The notes: a model not told the origin generated them from the sequence alone. 64,000 nucleotides of DNA from Streptomyces atratus (GCF_014648655.1 NZ_BMRN01000014.1:62001-126000), one strand, 5' to 3'. Shown: positions 42,061-51,665, counted from the stretch's first letter. Numbers and translations are program-made.

Positions 42061-42780
42061 ATGGACGAAGATCTCCGTGCCGCCACCCTTGCGGCCGGCC
42101 CGCTCCTGCTCCGGCCGTGGCTGCCCGACGACATGCCGGCCGTGATCGAGGCGTACCGCGATCCTGCGATGCGCGCCATGCTGCGCATGCTGGTCACGGA
42201 CGAGGCGGAGGCTCAGCACTGGCTGCGGGTGCAGCAGGAGGGCCGGGAATCCGGCAGCCGCTTCAGTTTCGCGGTGGTCGATCGCGACCGCTCCGACGAA
42301 CTGGTCGGCAATGTGGCGCTCAAGTACCCCGCACCGGGCTCCGTCAGCGCGGAGGTCGGCTACTGGACGACGGCGCGGGCGCGCGGCCGCGGGATCGCGC
42401 CGCGGGCGCTCGGGGCGCTCACCGACTGGGCGTTCGAAGCGTTCGCCGGGGACGGGCTCGCGCGGCTGGACCTGCTGCATCAGGTGAACAACGAGGCGTC
42501 CTGCCGGGTTGCCGAGAAGAGCGGATACGGCTTCGCGGAGGTTCTTCCGGCACGGCCGCCGTGGCTGCTGGACGGACACCGGCATGCGCGGGGGCGTACC
42601 GGGGGCGTCCGGCAGCCGTCCTTGTCCTCAATCGCCGAGCAGGCTCAACTTTCACGCCCGCACGGCGAAAGCGAGCCCGTCCGGCGTTCGAGGACGCTCC
42701 CACAGTCAACGGTCACCCCATCAACGGCCCATCGTGCAGGATCCGCTGGAACAGCCGATGGTCGCGCCACTCACCGTTGA
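42061..42780 (+). CDS. GNAT acetyltransferase with readthrough-like C-terminal extension
   Basis: 239 aa from ATG 42061. Residues 10-175 are a RimJ/RimL-type GNAT domain (LLLRPWLPDDMPAVIEAYRDPAM, VGYWTTARARGRGIAPRALGALTDWAF, the NNEASCRVAEKSGY motif). Relatives end near GHRHARGRT. Here the frame goes on for about 45 residues through the inverted repeat that separates the convergent genes, and it overlaps the next gene by 68 bases. The native stop may have been lost. Substrate unknown. Confidence 0.8.
   Translation: MDEDLRAATLAAGPLLLRPWLPDDMPAVIEAYRDPAMRAMLRMLVTDEAEAQHWLRVQQEGRESGSRFSFAVVDRDRSDELVGNVALKYPAPGSVSAEVGYWTTARARGRGIAPRALGALTDWAFEAFAGDGLARLDLLHQVNNEASCRVAEKSGYGFAEVLPARPPWLLDGHRHARGRTGGVRQPSLSSIAEQAQLSRPHGESEPVRRSRTLPQSTVTPSTAHRAGSAGTADGRATHR
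42624..42694. repeat. Streptomyces-type intergenic inverted repeat (terminator-like)
   Basis: GTCCTCAATCGCCGAGCAGG at the left and a copy of GCCCGTCCGGCGTTCGAGGAC at the right form an imperfect stem of about 22 bp. The GTCCTC-A-CGCCGGACGGGC type sequence is widely repeated between Streptomyces genes. Confidence 0.65.
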
Positions 42781-43276
42781 TGTGCATGTAGCGCGGAGCC
42801 ATCCCGTACTGCTCGAAGCCGCACTTGGCGAGCACCCGCTGCGACGCCACGTTGTCCAGCACCGTCCCCGCCTCGACCCGGTGCAGGCGCAGCTCGTCCC
42901 TGGCCGACTCGCAGATCCGCTCGACGGCGGCCGTGGCCAGCCCGCGGCCCGCGTACTCGACATCGACCCAGTAACCGAGAACCCCGCTGCGGAACGACCC
43001 GAGCACAATGCCGTTGAGGCTGAACCCGCCCACCACACGGTCCTGTTCATCGGCGAGCACCCACGGCATCACCCGCCCCGCGTCGCGGTCCGCGAGCATT
43101 CCGGCCAGGCGTTCTCGCTGCCCCTGCTCGGTGTAGAAGGCGTCGGGCCGTACCGGCTCCCAGGGCTGCATGTACGCACGGCTGCGGGTCAGCGCCACGG
43201 CGAGGGACGAGGCGTCGGCCGGGGTGACGGGACGGAGCCGTACCTCCGCGTCGAGCCGGTGGATGTCATTGATCAT
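42713..43276 (-). CDS. GNAT family N-acetyltransferase (RimJ/RimL-like)
   Basis: 187 aa. RLRPVTPADASSLAVALTRSRAYMQPWEP, GYWVDVEYAGRGLATAAVERICESA and VLDNVASQRVLAKCGFEQYGMAPRYMHINGEWRDHRLFQRIL are typical of ribosomal-protein-alanine acetyltransferase relatives. Complete domain. The target is not predictable. Convergent with the previous acetyltransferase. Confidence 0.92.
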   Translation of the reverse strand: MINDIHRLDAEVRLRPVTPADASSLAVALTRSRAYMQPWEPVRPDAFYTEQGQRERLAGMLADRDAGRVMPWVLADEQDRVVGGFSLNGIVLGSFRSGVLGYWVDVEYAGRGLATAAVERICESARDELRLHRVEAGTVLDNVASQRVLAKCGFEQYGMAPRYMHINGEWRDHRLFQRILHDGPLMG

Positions 43277-43296
43277 CCCAGCACGCTATCCCGGCC

Positions 43297-43674
43297 TCAT
43301 CCCGCCGCGCGCTCCCCCGCCAGGCCCGCCAGCCGGTCGAAGGTCCGGATCAGCTCCGCCCGCCTCTCCTCCTTGTACCCCGGTTCGGGCTCCAGACCGT
43401 CGATGGTCCGTTCCCACACGTCCATGAAGGTCTTCTTCCAGCCCTCGACCACCGCCGCCTCCGGTACCTCCGCACCGACGTAGCGCTGCTCCGCCATCAG
43501 GCACAGCAGCTCGACGTTGCACGGCACGGCGACGCCCCAGTACTCGTCGGGCTCCAGGCCGACCGGGTCGTCGGCCATCGCCTCCGCGATCTCGGAGACG
43601 AGGCGCTCGGTGATGCCCGACAGGTGATCAGCGGCCGTGTCGCTGTCGAAGTTCCCACTGCCCCAGGTACCCAT
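43297..43674 (-). CDS. DUF4259 protein
   Basis: 125 aa. ATG 43674 has GGGAGGGG upstream and begins MGTWGSGNFDSDTAADHL, the family's diagnostic N-terminus; the longer frame to 43701 is ignored. Relatives are small cytoplasmic proteins of unknown role, sometimes found with toxin or immunity genes. Confidence 0.9.
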   Translation of the reverse strand: MGTWGSGNFDSDTAADHLSGITERLVSEIAEAMADDPVGLEPDEYWGVAVPCNVELLCLMAEQRYVGAEVPEAAVVEGWKKTFMDVWERTIDGLEPEPGYKEERRAELIRTFDRLAGLAGERAAG

Positions 43675-43713
43675 GAAGGCCCCTCCCACTGGTCGTTGCA
43701 TACCTGCCCGGTT

Positions 43714-44862
43714 CTAGCAGGCAGGACTGACATCGGGGCTGTCCCCCGTCGGGTCCAGCGCCAGCCGGTAGCCGCGCTTGACGACCGTCTGGATGAGACG
43801 GGGTGCACCCAGTGACGTACGCAGCCTCGCCATGGCCGTCTCCACCGCGTGTTCGTCCGTTCCGCTGCCGGGCAGCGCGCGCAGCAGGTCGGCGCGGGCC
43901 ACCACCCAGCCCGGCCGGCGGGCCAGGGTGTGCAGCAGGGCCATTGCGGCAGGTGGCACCGGGCGCAGTTCGCCGTCGACGATCGCGGCGTGACCGCGGA
44001 TCTCCACCCGGTGCCCGGCGATCGGCAACATAAGGGCCCTGGAGGGAAGTTCGTCGCACAGCAGCTGGACGAGCGGGGCGAGCCGGAAGCGCTCCGGCTG
44101 GACGGTGTCGATGCCGCGGGCCTGCAGCGGCAGGGCGGTGACCGGTCCGACGCAGGCCACGAGGACGTCGTCGCGCAGGGCGCTCAGGAGCTCCGGGACC
44201 AGCCCCCGCTTCTCGGCCCGGCCGAGCAACGAGGCGGCGGCCGGGGCGCTGGTGAAGGTGAGGGCGTCCAGGCCCCGGGCCAGGGTGATGTCGAGCAGCC
44301 GGTCGAGCGGGGCGATGTCCTCGGGGTCCACCCAGCGGTAGACGGGTACGGCGACGACCTCGGCGCCCGCGGCGCGGAGCGAATCGCTGAATCCGGGGAG
44401 AGGTTCGCCGTGCAGTTGGAGGGCGATCCGGCGGCCCTCCACGCCCTCGTCCAGGAGCCGGTCCAGCACCTCGGCCATGGACTCGGAGGCGGGCGACCAC
44501 GCCTCGGTCAGCCCGGCGGCCCGGATGGCGCCCTTGACCTTGGGGCCGCGGGCCAGCAGTTCGGTGCCGCGCAGGGCCTCCAGCAGCCGGTCGCCGAGCC
44601 CCCAGCCGTGCGCGGCCTCGATCCAGCCCCGGAAGCCGACCGCGGTGGTCGCGACGACCACTTCGGGGGCGGAGTCGACGATTCGCCGGGTGGCGGCGAG
44701 GAGTTCGCTGTCGTCGGCGAGCGGCAGGATCCGCAGGGCGGGCGCGTGCAGGACGGCGGCGCCCCGTCGCTCAAGCAGCGCGCCGAACTCCTCCGCGCGC
44801 CGTGCGGCGGTGACCCCGACGGTGAAGCCAGCGAGGGGCCCGTGCTGTTCGTCCTCGTGCAT
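43714..44862 (-). CDS. Uroporphyrinogen-III synthase-like protein fused to winged-helix regulator
   Basis: 382 aa from ATG 44862. Residues 10-265 have the HemD fold (GFTVGVTAARRAEEFGALLERRGAAVLHAPALRI, LTFTSAPAAASLL, ACVGPVTA). Residues 285-370 form an OmpR-type winged helix (RPVPPAAMALLHTLARRPGWVVARADLLRALPG..DEHAVETAMARLRTSLG...LIQTVVKRGYRL). The fusion is known in Streptomyces (the SCO2958 type). It may be a regulator that uses the HemD domain as a sensor, and not a haem enzyme. No phosphoacceptor domain. Confidence 0.9.
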   Translation of the reverse strand: MHEDEQHGPLAGFTVGVTAARRAEEFGALLERRGAAVLHAPALRILPLADDSELLAATRRIVDSAPEVVVATTAVGFRGWIEAAHGWGLGDRLLEALRGTELLARGPKVKGAIRAAGLTEAWSPASESMAEVLDRLLDEGVEGRRIALQLHGEPLPGFSDSLRAAGAEVVAVPVYRWVDPEDIAPLDRLLDITLARGLDALTFTSAPAAASLLGRAEKRGLVPELLSALRDDVLVACVGPVTALPLQARGIDTVQPERFRLAPLVQLLCDELPSRALMLPIAGHRVEIRGHAAIVDGELRPVPPAAMALLHTLARRPGWVVARADLLRALPGSGTDEHAVETAMARLRTSLGAPRLIQTVVKRGYRLALDPTGDSPDVSPAC

Positions 44863-45074
44863 GTGGTCTACCCGGCTCTCGTCCCGCTGCTGCCCGATGA
44901 TGCCGGGGGCCGAGCCTGCCAACCATGCGTGACAGACCTGGTTCACCCATATTTCCCGCCCGTTACGTCACATGACATCGAGCGGTCACGATCAGGCCTC
45001 GGTGCGGCTGAGCCGCGGCTTCTCGGGTACGGGCAGGACGGGATCCGGTCCGGCGAAGGTATACCGTCCCCCGG

Positions 45075-46316
45075 TCACCCGGGCCGCTTGCGTGATCCGT
45101 TCGGCCAGATCCTCGGTGCGCGCTTCGCCGCCACGTCCTCGACCCAGCCGATCGCCGGGATCGTCAGCGCCAGCAGCGGCCAGACGAGGAGCAGCATCAG
45201 CGCCGTGTACGAGGCGCCGATGTACGTACCGAAGTGGTCGCCGAAGTACGGGATGTTCCACAGCTGGTCGATGACCGGCTCGGTGGCCGTGATCAGCAGG
45301 TTGTGCCAGAGGTAGATCGTGACGGCACGGTTGTTGGTGAGGGTGATCAGCCCGTCCCACCGGGCCGTCCTGCCGGGCAGCTGCCGCCAGGACGGCGCGT
45401 ACTGGAGCAGGATCACGCAGAAGCCGAACGACCAGGCCGCCTGGGCGAGCGGGATCTCGTCGAGGTTCCAGCCCTCCTCGGTGAGGTGCCCCGAGGCCCA
45501 CCACAGTCCGAACGCCATGACGAACGCGGCGAGCGAGACCGTCAGATAGCGCGGGACCTTCTTCAGGAGACCGTCGTGGTGGGCGAAGCCGAGGATCCAG
45601 CAGGACCCGAACACCGCGAAGTCGACGAGCCCTTCACCGGTCTCGCCGGGAACGGTGACCGGTCCGGTACCGATCACGGCGGTGAGCCCGATCGGAGCGA
45701 GCAACGTCGGCCAGGGCATTCGGCGGAAGGCCTTCAGCAGGAGCGGCGACGCGAGCACGAACCACAGGTAGGCGCGGATGTACCAGAGCGGTCCCACGGC
45801 CTGGTCGGCCCAGGACGCCTCCAGGAGGCCGCTCGGCGAGCCGTTCTCCCAGGGATACGGAGGGGCGCCGACCGGAAGGAGGTAGCAGCCCAGCTTGATG
45901 AACCACCAGATGCCCTCCTCCTTCACGGGCTTCCAGCCGAGCAGGAACATCACCGGGACGACAGCCGCGGCGAACGCCCACATCGGGGGCAGCAGCCGGC
46001 GGAGCCGGCCGCGGATGACGTCCCGTGCCGGGCGGGCCAGCGAGCGCGCCATCAGCGAACCGGCCAGCGCGAACATGACGCCCATGGAGGGGAACAGGAC
46101 GGTCAGCCAGGCCCAGCCGAAGACATGGAAGACGACGACGCGCACGAGAGCGACGGAGCGCAACAGGTCGAGATAGCGGTCCCGGCCGCCCGGCTCCGTG
46201 GCGAAGGACGGCGTCGCGGCCTCCGCGACCGGCGGCTCGGACTGCCCCTGCACCGGGAACGGCACGGTCCGCCGCACACCGGTCGGATGCGTGAGGCGGT
46301 GTCTCGGGTGGCTCAT
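45075..46316 (-). CDS. Acyltransferase 3 family membrane protein
   Basis: 413 aa with about ten membrane helices. RYLDLLRSVALVRVVVFHVFGWAW carries the family's catalytic His in helix 1, and the NNRAVTIYLWHNLL motif is near the end. Such proteins O-acylate surface polysaccharides. Its start overlaps the deacetylase/glycosyltransferase gene stop by four bases, so the two are co-translated and this enzyme probably decorates that polymer. A different frame continues past the stop to 44992 with Pro-rich sequence, so a recent frameshift at the C-terminus cannot be ruled out. Confidence 0.87.
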   Translation of the reverse strand: MSHPRHRLTHPTGVRRTVPFPVQGQSEPPVAEAATPSFATEPGGRDRYLDLLRSVALVRVVVFHVFGWAWLTVLFPSMGVMFALAGSLMARSLARPARDVIRGRLRRLLPPMWAFAAAVVPVMFLLGWKPVKEEGIWWFIKLGCYLLPVGAPPYPWENGSPSGLLEASWADQAVGPLWYIRAYLWFVLASPLLLKAFRRMPWPTLLAPIGLTAVIGTGPVTVPGETGEGLVDFAVFGSCWILGFAHHDGLLKKVPRYLTVSLAAFVMAFGLWWASGHLTEEGWNLDEIPLAQAAWSFGFCVILLQYAPSWRQLPGRTARWDGLITLTNNRAVTIYLWHNLLITATEPVIDQLWNIPYFGDHFGTYIGASYTALMLLLVWPLLALTIPAIGWVEDVAAKRAPRIWPNGSRKRPG

Positions 46317-48502
46317 GCGACGGGCCTGCGGTCATTGCTCCGCCGCCGGCCCGGCGTGGCGCCGGGCGCCTCCACGACGCCGGTACGGCGCAGCTTCTGC
46401 CAGCGCAGTCGCCCGCCGGTGAGCGCCGTGATCCAGGACTGGAGCAGCACCACGTACATGAGCTGCCGGTAGAGGATCTGCTGGAGGGGCAGCGAGATCA
46501 GATGCGTCATGCGTTCCCGGTCGAGCCGGAAGGCGTACGCGGCGCAGACGCCCTGCACCGCGAGGACGCCGAGCCAGGCGAGGACGGTCTTCCGGGTGGG
46601 GCCGAACACGAGTCCGTACAGCAGGAAGACATCGATGAGCGGGGCGAGCAGCGGGGCGACAACCATGAACAGTGCTACGAAGGGCAGTCCGACGCGTCCG
46701 AAACGGCCGGACGGGCCGCGTTCGACGACGGCGCGGCGGTGCTTCCAGATCGCCTGCATGGTGCCGTACGACCACCGGTAGCGCTGTGACCACAGCTGCT
46801 GCACGGTCTCCGGGGCCTCGGTCCAGGCGCGGGCGTTCTCCGCGTAGACGACCTGCCAGCCGTCGCGGTGCAGGGCCATGGTGACGTCGGTGTCCTCGGC
46901 GAGGGTGTCCTCGCTCATGCCGCCGATCCGGTCCAGTGCTTCCCGGCGGAAGGCGCCGACCGCACCGGGGATGGTGGGCATGCAGCGCATGATGTCGTAC
47001 ATCCTGCGGTCCAGGTTGAAGCCCATCACGTACTCGATGTGCTGCCAGGCACCGATCAGCGAGTCGCGGTTGCCGACCTTGGCGTTCCCGGCGACGGCGC
47101 CGACGCGCGGGTCGGCGAAGGGCCGGACCAGTTCGCGGACGGTGGCGGGTTCGAACACGGTGTCGCCGTCCATCATCACGACGATGTCGTGACGGGCCTG
47201 CGCGATCCCGTTGTTGAGGGCGGCGGGCTTGCCGGCGTTGCGCTGGCGGATGACGCGCACCTGCGGCAGCCGCATCGCCTCGACGATACCGGCGGTTCCG
47301 TCCGTGGAGCCGTCGTCGATGACGATGATCTCGACGGGGTGGTCGCTCGCCACCAGGGAACGCACGGTGTTGGCGATGCATTCGCGTTCGTTGTACGCGG
47401 GCACGAGCACCGAGACCGGGCGGGCCGGCTCCGGCCTCCGGCTGAAGTGTCTTCGGCGCACCTTGCGGGCGTGCAGGAAGGACAGCAGCAGCATCAGCCC
47501 GAAGCGGACGAGGACGAGGACGCCGATCACCGCGAGCCCGGCCACCAGGACGCCGGTGACGTTCTCCGAGAGGCCCACGGCGTAGACGAACGCCTTGCCC
47601 TTCCAGAGCGCGAATCCGGTGACCGGGGTGTGCGCGCTGGGAGCACCGAGGGCGGTGGTGAGGTTGGTGAACCCGTAGCCCCGCTGCTGCATCCGCGGCA
47701 GGAACTCGGCGAGGGCGGCGACGGTCTGGGACCTGTTGCCGCCGGAGTCGTGCATCAGGACGACGGCGCCCCTGCCACCCCTGGGAGTGGCGCGCTCGAT
47801 GATCGCGGGGACACCCGGGCGCTTCCAGTCCTCGCTGTCGGTGTTGTTGACGACGGTGAGATAGCCGCGGCTGCCGACGTACCGGGTGACGGGCCAGGAC
47901 TTGTTGTCCATGGCGTCGGCGAACGAGGAGTACGGCGGGCGGAACAGGGACGTTCGGATTCCGGCCGCGCCCGCCAACGCCAGCTGGTTCTGGGACAGTT
48001 CCCAGTCGATGCGGGAATGGGACCGGTAGGAGAGGTCGGGGTGGTCGAAGGTGTGCAGCCCGACCTCGTGCCCCTCGTCGACCATGCGCCGCACAAGCTC
48101 CGGGTGGCGCGAGGCCATGGTTCCGGTGACGAAGAAGACGCCGTGCGCGTGGTGCTTCTTCAGCTCGTCGAGCACTTTCGGGGTCCACACCGGGTCGGGT
48201 CCGTCGTCGAAGGTCAGGACGATGCGGTGGCCGGGGATGCTCAGCGACCCGGCGGGCCCGGTGGTGCTCCGGGCGTCGATGACCGGGCCGCCGTCGAGGA
48301 TCTTCTCGGGCACCCGGTCGGTGGCCGCCGGGGGCCGGACCCGATGGTCGGCGAGGATTTCGCTGTGCACATAGCCGCGCAGCATCAACATGGCGAGCAG
48401 GGCAACGAGGAGCAGTGACGGCAGCAGATAACGCATGGGAAATCTGCGCCGCCGCCTCTGCTTCCTGGCGTTGCGCCTGCCCCGCGGGGCAGGGGAGGTC
48501 AT
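46313..48502 (-). CDS. matB: Bifunctional polysaccharide deacetylase / GT2 glycosyltransferase (MatB-like)
   Basis: 729 aa. A basic N-terminus and one membrane helix precede a NodB deacetylase domain (about residues 90-290) with LTFDDGPDP, HTFDHPDL, RPPYSS and LMHDSG. A second membrane helix near 320-345 leads to a GT2 domain with VLVPAYNE, VIDDGSTDGT, MMDGDT, EDTD and QRYRW, then three to four C-terminal helices. It joins PgaB- and PgaC-like activities, as expected for a partly deacetylated poly-GlcNAc polymer. In S. coelicolor the mat locus controls mycelial aggregation; identity rests on synteny and domains. Confidence 0.88.
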   Translation of the reverse strand: MTSPAPRGRRNARKQRRRRRFPMRYLLPSLLLVALLAMLMLRGYVHSEILADHRVRPPAATDRVPEKILDGGPVIDARSTTGPAGSLSIPGHRIVLTFDDGPDPVWTPKVLDELKKHHAHGVFFVTGTMASRHPELVRRMVDEGHEVGLHTFDHPDLSYRSHSRIDWELSQNQLALAGAAGIRTSLFRPPYSSFADAMDNKSWPVTRYVGSRGYLTVVNNTDSEDWKRPGVPAIIERATPRGGRGAVVLMHDSGGNRSQTVAALAEFLPRMQQRGYGFTNLTTALGAPSAHTPVTGFALWKGKAFVYAVGLSENVTGVLVAGLAVIGVLVLVRFGLMLLLSFLHARKVRRRHFSRRPEPARPVSVLVPAYNERECIANTVRSLVASDHPVEIIVIDDGSTDGTAGIVEAMRLPQVRVIRQRNAGKPAALNNGIAQARHDIVVMMDGDTVFEPATVRELVRPFADPRVGAVAGNAKVGNRDSLIGAWQHIEYVMGFNLDRRMYDIMRCMPTIPGAVGAFRREALDRIGGMSEDTLAEDTDVTMALHRDGWQVVYAENARAWTEAPETVQQLWSQRYRWSYGTMQAIWKHRRAVVERGPSGRFGRVGLPFVALFMVVAPLLAPLIDVFLLYGLVFGPTRKTVLAWLGVLAVQGVCAAYAFRLDRERMTHLISLPLQQILYRQLMYVVLLQSWITALTGGRLRWQKLRRTGVVEAPGATPGRRRSNDRRPVA

Positions 48503-49186
48503 TTACTCGGTGCCTTTTCGCTCTTGCACAGGAGGTTGTGGGGACTGGGCCGGCGGCGTCGTGCTGTCCACGGGCGGAGTCGAGATGTCGGCGGACGGCG
48601 TCGCGGTGTCGACGGGCGGTACAGGGGTTGAGGCCGCCTGATCGGGCTTCTTGCCGCCGCCGGTGTCGTCGTGCGCCTTGGGCGATACGACGGGTGAGGA
48701 GACCAGGGTGCCCTTGCCGGGGCCGGCCGAGGCGCCGGCGGCTGCGCTGCCCGAGGGCGTCGCGGCGCTGCCGGGCACCGGGCCGGTGGTGGCGCGGGCG
48801 GGCGCACTGTCGGGCGGGAGCTCCTCACCGGCGCTGCCCGTCGGTGCGGGCGGCGCCTGGACCACGTCCGCGTTCTTGTGCCCTTCCTGACCGGAGAGCG
48901 GCAGCCAGGGCGCGCTCGAACTGCCGCCGAGCACGGCGACGGCCAGCGTCACCGCATAACAGGCACAGGCCGCGGCGAGGATCCAGCCCAGACGCCTGAA
49001 CGTCTTGCTGCGCCGACCGCTCTCGTCGACGAACACGGGGCCGTCCGAGCCTTCCGGTTCGCTCGGCTGCGCGGTCAGCTCGGAGAGCTGCCGACCCAGG
49101 CCGTCGAGCTGGACCGTGACTTCATTCGGCTCGTGTGTGTGCCCCGAACGGGCACCTTCACGCCAGGTTTCCACAGGTGTACGCAC
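48503..49186 (-). CDS. matA: Single-pass membrane protein upstream of matB (MatA-like)
   Basis: About 227 aa; the start is uncertain (GTG at 49186 or 49210). A short cytoplasmic part with DGLGRQLSELTAQPSEPEGSDGPVFVD is followed by a membrane helix (LGWILAAACACYAVTLAVAVLGG), then an outside region of about 150 residues rich in Pro, Thr, Ser and Ala with no fold visible. Its TAA stop abuts the ATG of matB. It may tether or organise the polysaccharide synthase. The composition is unusual, so homology beyond position is hard to judge. Confidence 0.65.
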   Translation of the reverse strand: MRTPVETWREGARSGHTHEPNEVTVQLDGLGRQLSELTAQPSEPEGSDGPVFVDESGRRSKTFRRLGWILAAACACYAVTLAVAVLGGSSSAPWLPLSGQEGHKNADVVQAPPAPTGSAGEELPPDSAPARATTGPVPGSAATPSGSAAAGASAGPGKGTLVSSPVVSPKAHDDTGGGKKPDQAASTPVPPVDTATPSADISTPPVDSTTPPAQSPQPPVQERKGTE

Positions 49187-49322
49187 TTCCCCACTCAAGG
49201 ATCGGGTGCGCACGACTGTCCGATTATGTGCTTCCGGACCGGGCCCCCACCCTGTCCGCGCCCCACCACATTGCACCCGGGTGATGAACGTAGCGCACGA
49301 AAACGGCACTTCCTTCGCCCGA

Positions 49323-50324
49323 TCAGGTGGATTTCAACATGAGAGATGCATCGATCTCGGGCAGCCAGCTTCCGTCCGGCCGCATCATCCAGCCCTCCTC
49401 GGAGCCCAGTTGAGCTGCGGCTTTGCGCAATGCGTCCAGGCCGGGGTGGCGCAGCCCCTTGCGCCAGACCATCAGGAGCGGCGAGAGCGGTACGGGCCGG
49501 CCCAGCGGACGCACCACGGTGCCCGGCACCGGAGAGAAGTCGACGACGCACAGAACCGGATGCCGCGACTTCGCCATGACCCGTTGAAATTCGGCCACAC
49601 CGATCGCGAGTGGGGCGGGTGGCGCCAGCTCGATGCCCCACTCGGCGAAGAGCAGCCGGGCGAAGTCCGTCCACTCCCCGGTTCGCGGATTCCCGGCGCC
49701 CGCGTAGACGGTCTCACCGGCCAGGTCGTCCAGTGCGACGACCTCGTGCGCGGCGAGAGGGTGATCGGCAGGGAGCAGAACGGCCATCGGCTCGTACCGC
49801 ACCGGCTGTACGCCGAGCCGCGCCCGCACCGCGGGGTCGAGTCCGGCGGCGCGGCCGAAGGAGACGTCGAGCCGCCCCGCGAGTATCTCGTCGGCGGCCC
49901 AGGTGAGTCCGCTCTCGAAGCGCGCCATCAGCTCGCACGCCGGAGCCAGCTCCCGCGCGCGGGCGAGTACGCGGGCGGCCGCCATGCCGTCGGTGTTGAG
50001 GTCGACGAAGAGCGGCCGGGCCGCGGGGTCGGCGAAGGCCGCGGCAAGATCGGCGTGCGCCTCCAGCACCCGCCGGGCGTACGGGAGGAGCCGTTCACCG
50101 TCGGCGGTGAGGGCGACCTGCCGGGTGGTGCGTACGAACAGTTCCGCACCCAGCTCGCGCTCCAGCCGGCGGATGTCCCGGCTCAGCGCCTGCTGGGCGA
50201 TGTAGAGCCGGGCGGCGGCACGGGTGAAGTGCAGCTCCTCGGCGACGGCGACGAAGGCGCGGAGCAGCCGAGGGTCGGTATGGGTATGCGTCTGGGTGCC
50301 CGTATCGGCAGCGGAGGAGGCCAC
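49323..50324 (-). CDS. LysR-family transcriptional regulator
   Basis: 333 aa, GTG start. The helix-turn-helix (DPRLLRAFVAVAEELHFTRAAARLYIAQQALSRDIRRLERELGAELF) and effector domain (RLDVSFGRAAGLDP...AVLLPADHPLAAHE) are complete. It is divergent from an MFS transporter gene 84 bases away, the classic layout for a LysR protein controlling its neighbour. Effector unknown. Confidence 0.92.
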   Translation of the reverse strand: MASSAADTGTQTHTHTDPRLLRAFVAVAEELHFTRAAARLYIAQQALSRDIRRLERELGAELFVRTTRQVALTADGERLLPYARRVLEAHADLAAAFADPAARPLFVDLNTDGMAAARVLARARELAPACELMARFESGLTWAADEILAGRLDVSFGRAAGLDPAVRARLGVQPVRYEPMAVLLPADHPLAAHEVVALDDLAGETVYAGAGNPRTGEWTDFARLLFAEWGIELAPPAPLAIGVAEFQRVMAKSRHPVLCVVDFSPVPGTVVRPLGRPVPLSPLLMVWRKGLRHPGLDALRKAAAQLGSEEGWMMRPDGSWLPEIDASLMLKST

Positions 50325-50408
50325 ACCCAGGAATTTACAACAGAGATGCGTTAATCGGTACGGACAAGGTGTTGGACCCCATGGGCCGTGCGCCGTGAGG
50401 GTTGATCC

Positions 50409-51665
50409 ATGCCGTACGAGAGAGCCCCGCACACCGATCCCATGCTCGCCGTCTCCGGGGACCTGCTGGTCATAGCCCCGCGCGCCGCCGCCACCAGGCC
50501 GGCGCCCACCAACCCGTACCGCCGACTGCTCGCCACCCCGGGTGCCCGCGCCTTCACCGCGGGCAATCTCCTCGCCCGGCTTCCCATGGGTATGTTCAGC
50601 GTCAGCGCGGTGATCATGATCGCCGGTTCGCGCGGCTCGTACGCCCTGGCCGGCGCCGTGACCGCGACCGGCCTCGCCGCGACGGCGGTGGTCGCGCCCT
50701 GGACGGCCCGGCTCGTCGACAGGTACGGACAGGCCAGGGTCGCCGTACCCGCCACCGCGATCGCCGCGCTCGGATCGCTGGCACTGCTGCTCTGCGTGCA
50801 CTACGGGGCCCCGGCCTGGACGCTCTTCGCCTCCTATGCCGCGACCGCCACCACCCCCAACACCGGCGGGATGTCCCGGGCCCGCTGGGCGCATCTGCAC
50901 CGGGGGGATCCGGCCGCCCTGCACACCGCGAACTCCTTCGAACAGGCCGCCGACGAGCTCTGCTTCATGCTCGGCCCGGCTCTCGCCGCCCTGCTGTGCG
51001 CGGCGTTCTTCCCGGAGGCCGGAACACTCGTCGGGGCGATCCTGCTGATGACCGGCGTGCTGATCTTCGCCGCCCAGCGCGCCACCGAACCGCCGGTGGC
51101 ACCCCACACCCACGCGGGCTCCCCGCTCCGCGCCCCGGGCATGCCGGCCCTGCTCGCCGCCTTCCTCGCCACCGGCGCGGTCTTCGGCGCGATGGAGGTC
51201 GTCACGATCGCCCATGCCGGGGGCGCGATCCTGGCCCTCCAGGCTGCCGGATCGTGTGTGGCGGGACTGCTGTACGGATCGCTGCGCCCGGCCGCGGACC
51301 TCCGGCGCCGGCTGCTGGGCTGCCTGGCGGGAATGACGGCGCTGATGTCCCTGCCGCTGCTGGCCGCCTCCTCGACAGATTCGCTGCTCGCCCTCGCGGG
51401 CGCGCTGCTGCTGGCTGGCGCGGCGACGGCCCCGACCATGGTCACCGGCATGACGCTGGTGCAACGCCTCACCCCCGAGGGCCAGTTGAACGAAGGCATG
51501 ACCCTGGCCGTGACCGCGCTGCTGGGCGGGATCGCCGCGGGTTCGGCGACCGGCGGCTGGTTGGTGGAGCACATGGGGCAGGTGACGGGCTATGTCGTCC
51601 CGGTGTGCGCGGCCGGGCTGGCACTGGTCGTCGCGACGGCCGGGGTCCGGGCCCCCCGGAACTGA
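50409..51665 (+). CDS. MFS transporter
   Basis: 418 aa with twelve predicted membrane helices. The second loop has ARLVDRYGQARVAVPAT, the MFS motif A region. The N-terminal part (RLLATPGARAFTAGNLLARLPMGM) resembles Streptomyces efflux permeases of the SCO2300 kind. Probably drug or metabolite export under the divergent LysR regulator. Confidence 0.9.
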   Translation: MPYERAPHTDPMLAVSGDLLVIAPRAAATRPAPTNPYRRLLATPGARAFTAGNLLARLPMGMFSVSAVIMIAGSRGSYALAGAVTATGLAATAVVAPWTARLVDRYGQARVAVPATAIAALGSLALLLCVHYGAPAWTLFASYAATATTPNTGGMSRARWAHLHRGDPAALHTANSFEQAADELCFMLGPALAALLCAAFFPEAGTLVGAILLMTGVLIFAAQRATEPPVAPHTHAGSPLRAPGMPALLAAFLATGAVFGAMEVVTIAHAGGAILALQAAGSCVAGLLYGSLRPAADLRRRLLGCLAGMTALMSLPLLAASSTDSLLALAGALLLAGAATAPTMVTGMTLVQRLTPEGQLNEGMTLAVTALLGGIAAGSATGGWLVEHMGQVTGYVVPVCAAGLALVVATAGVRAPRN

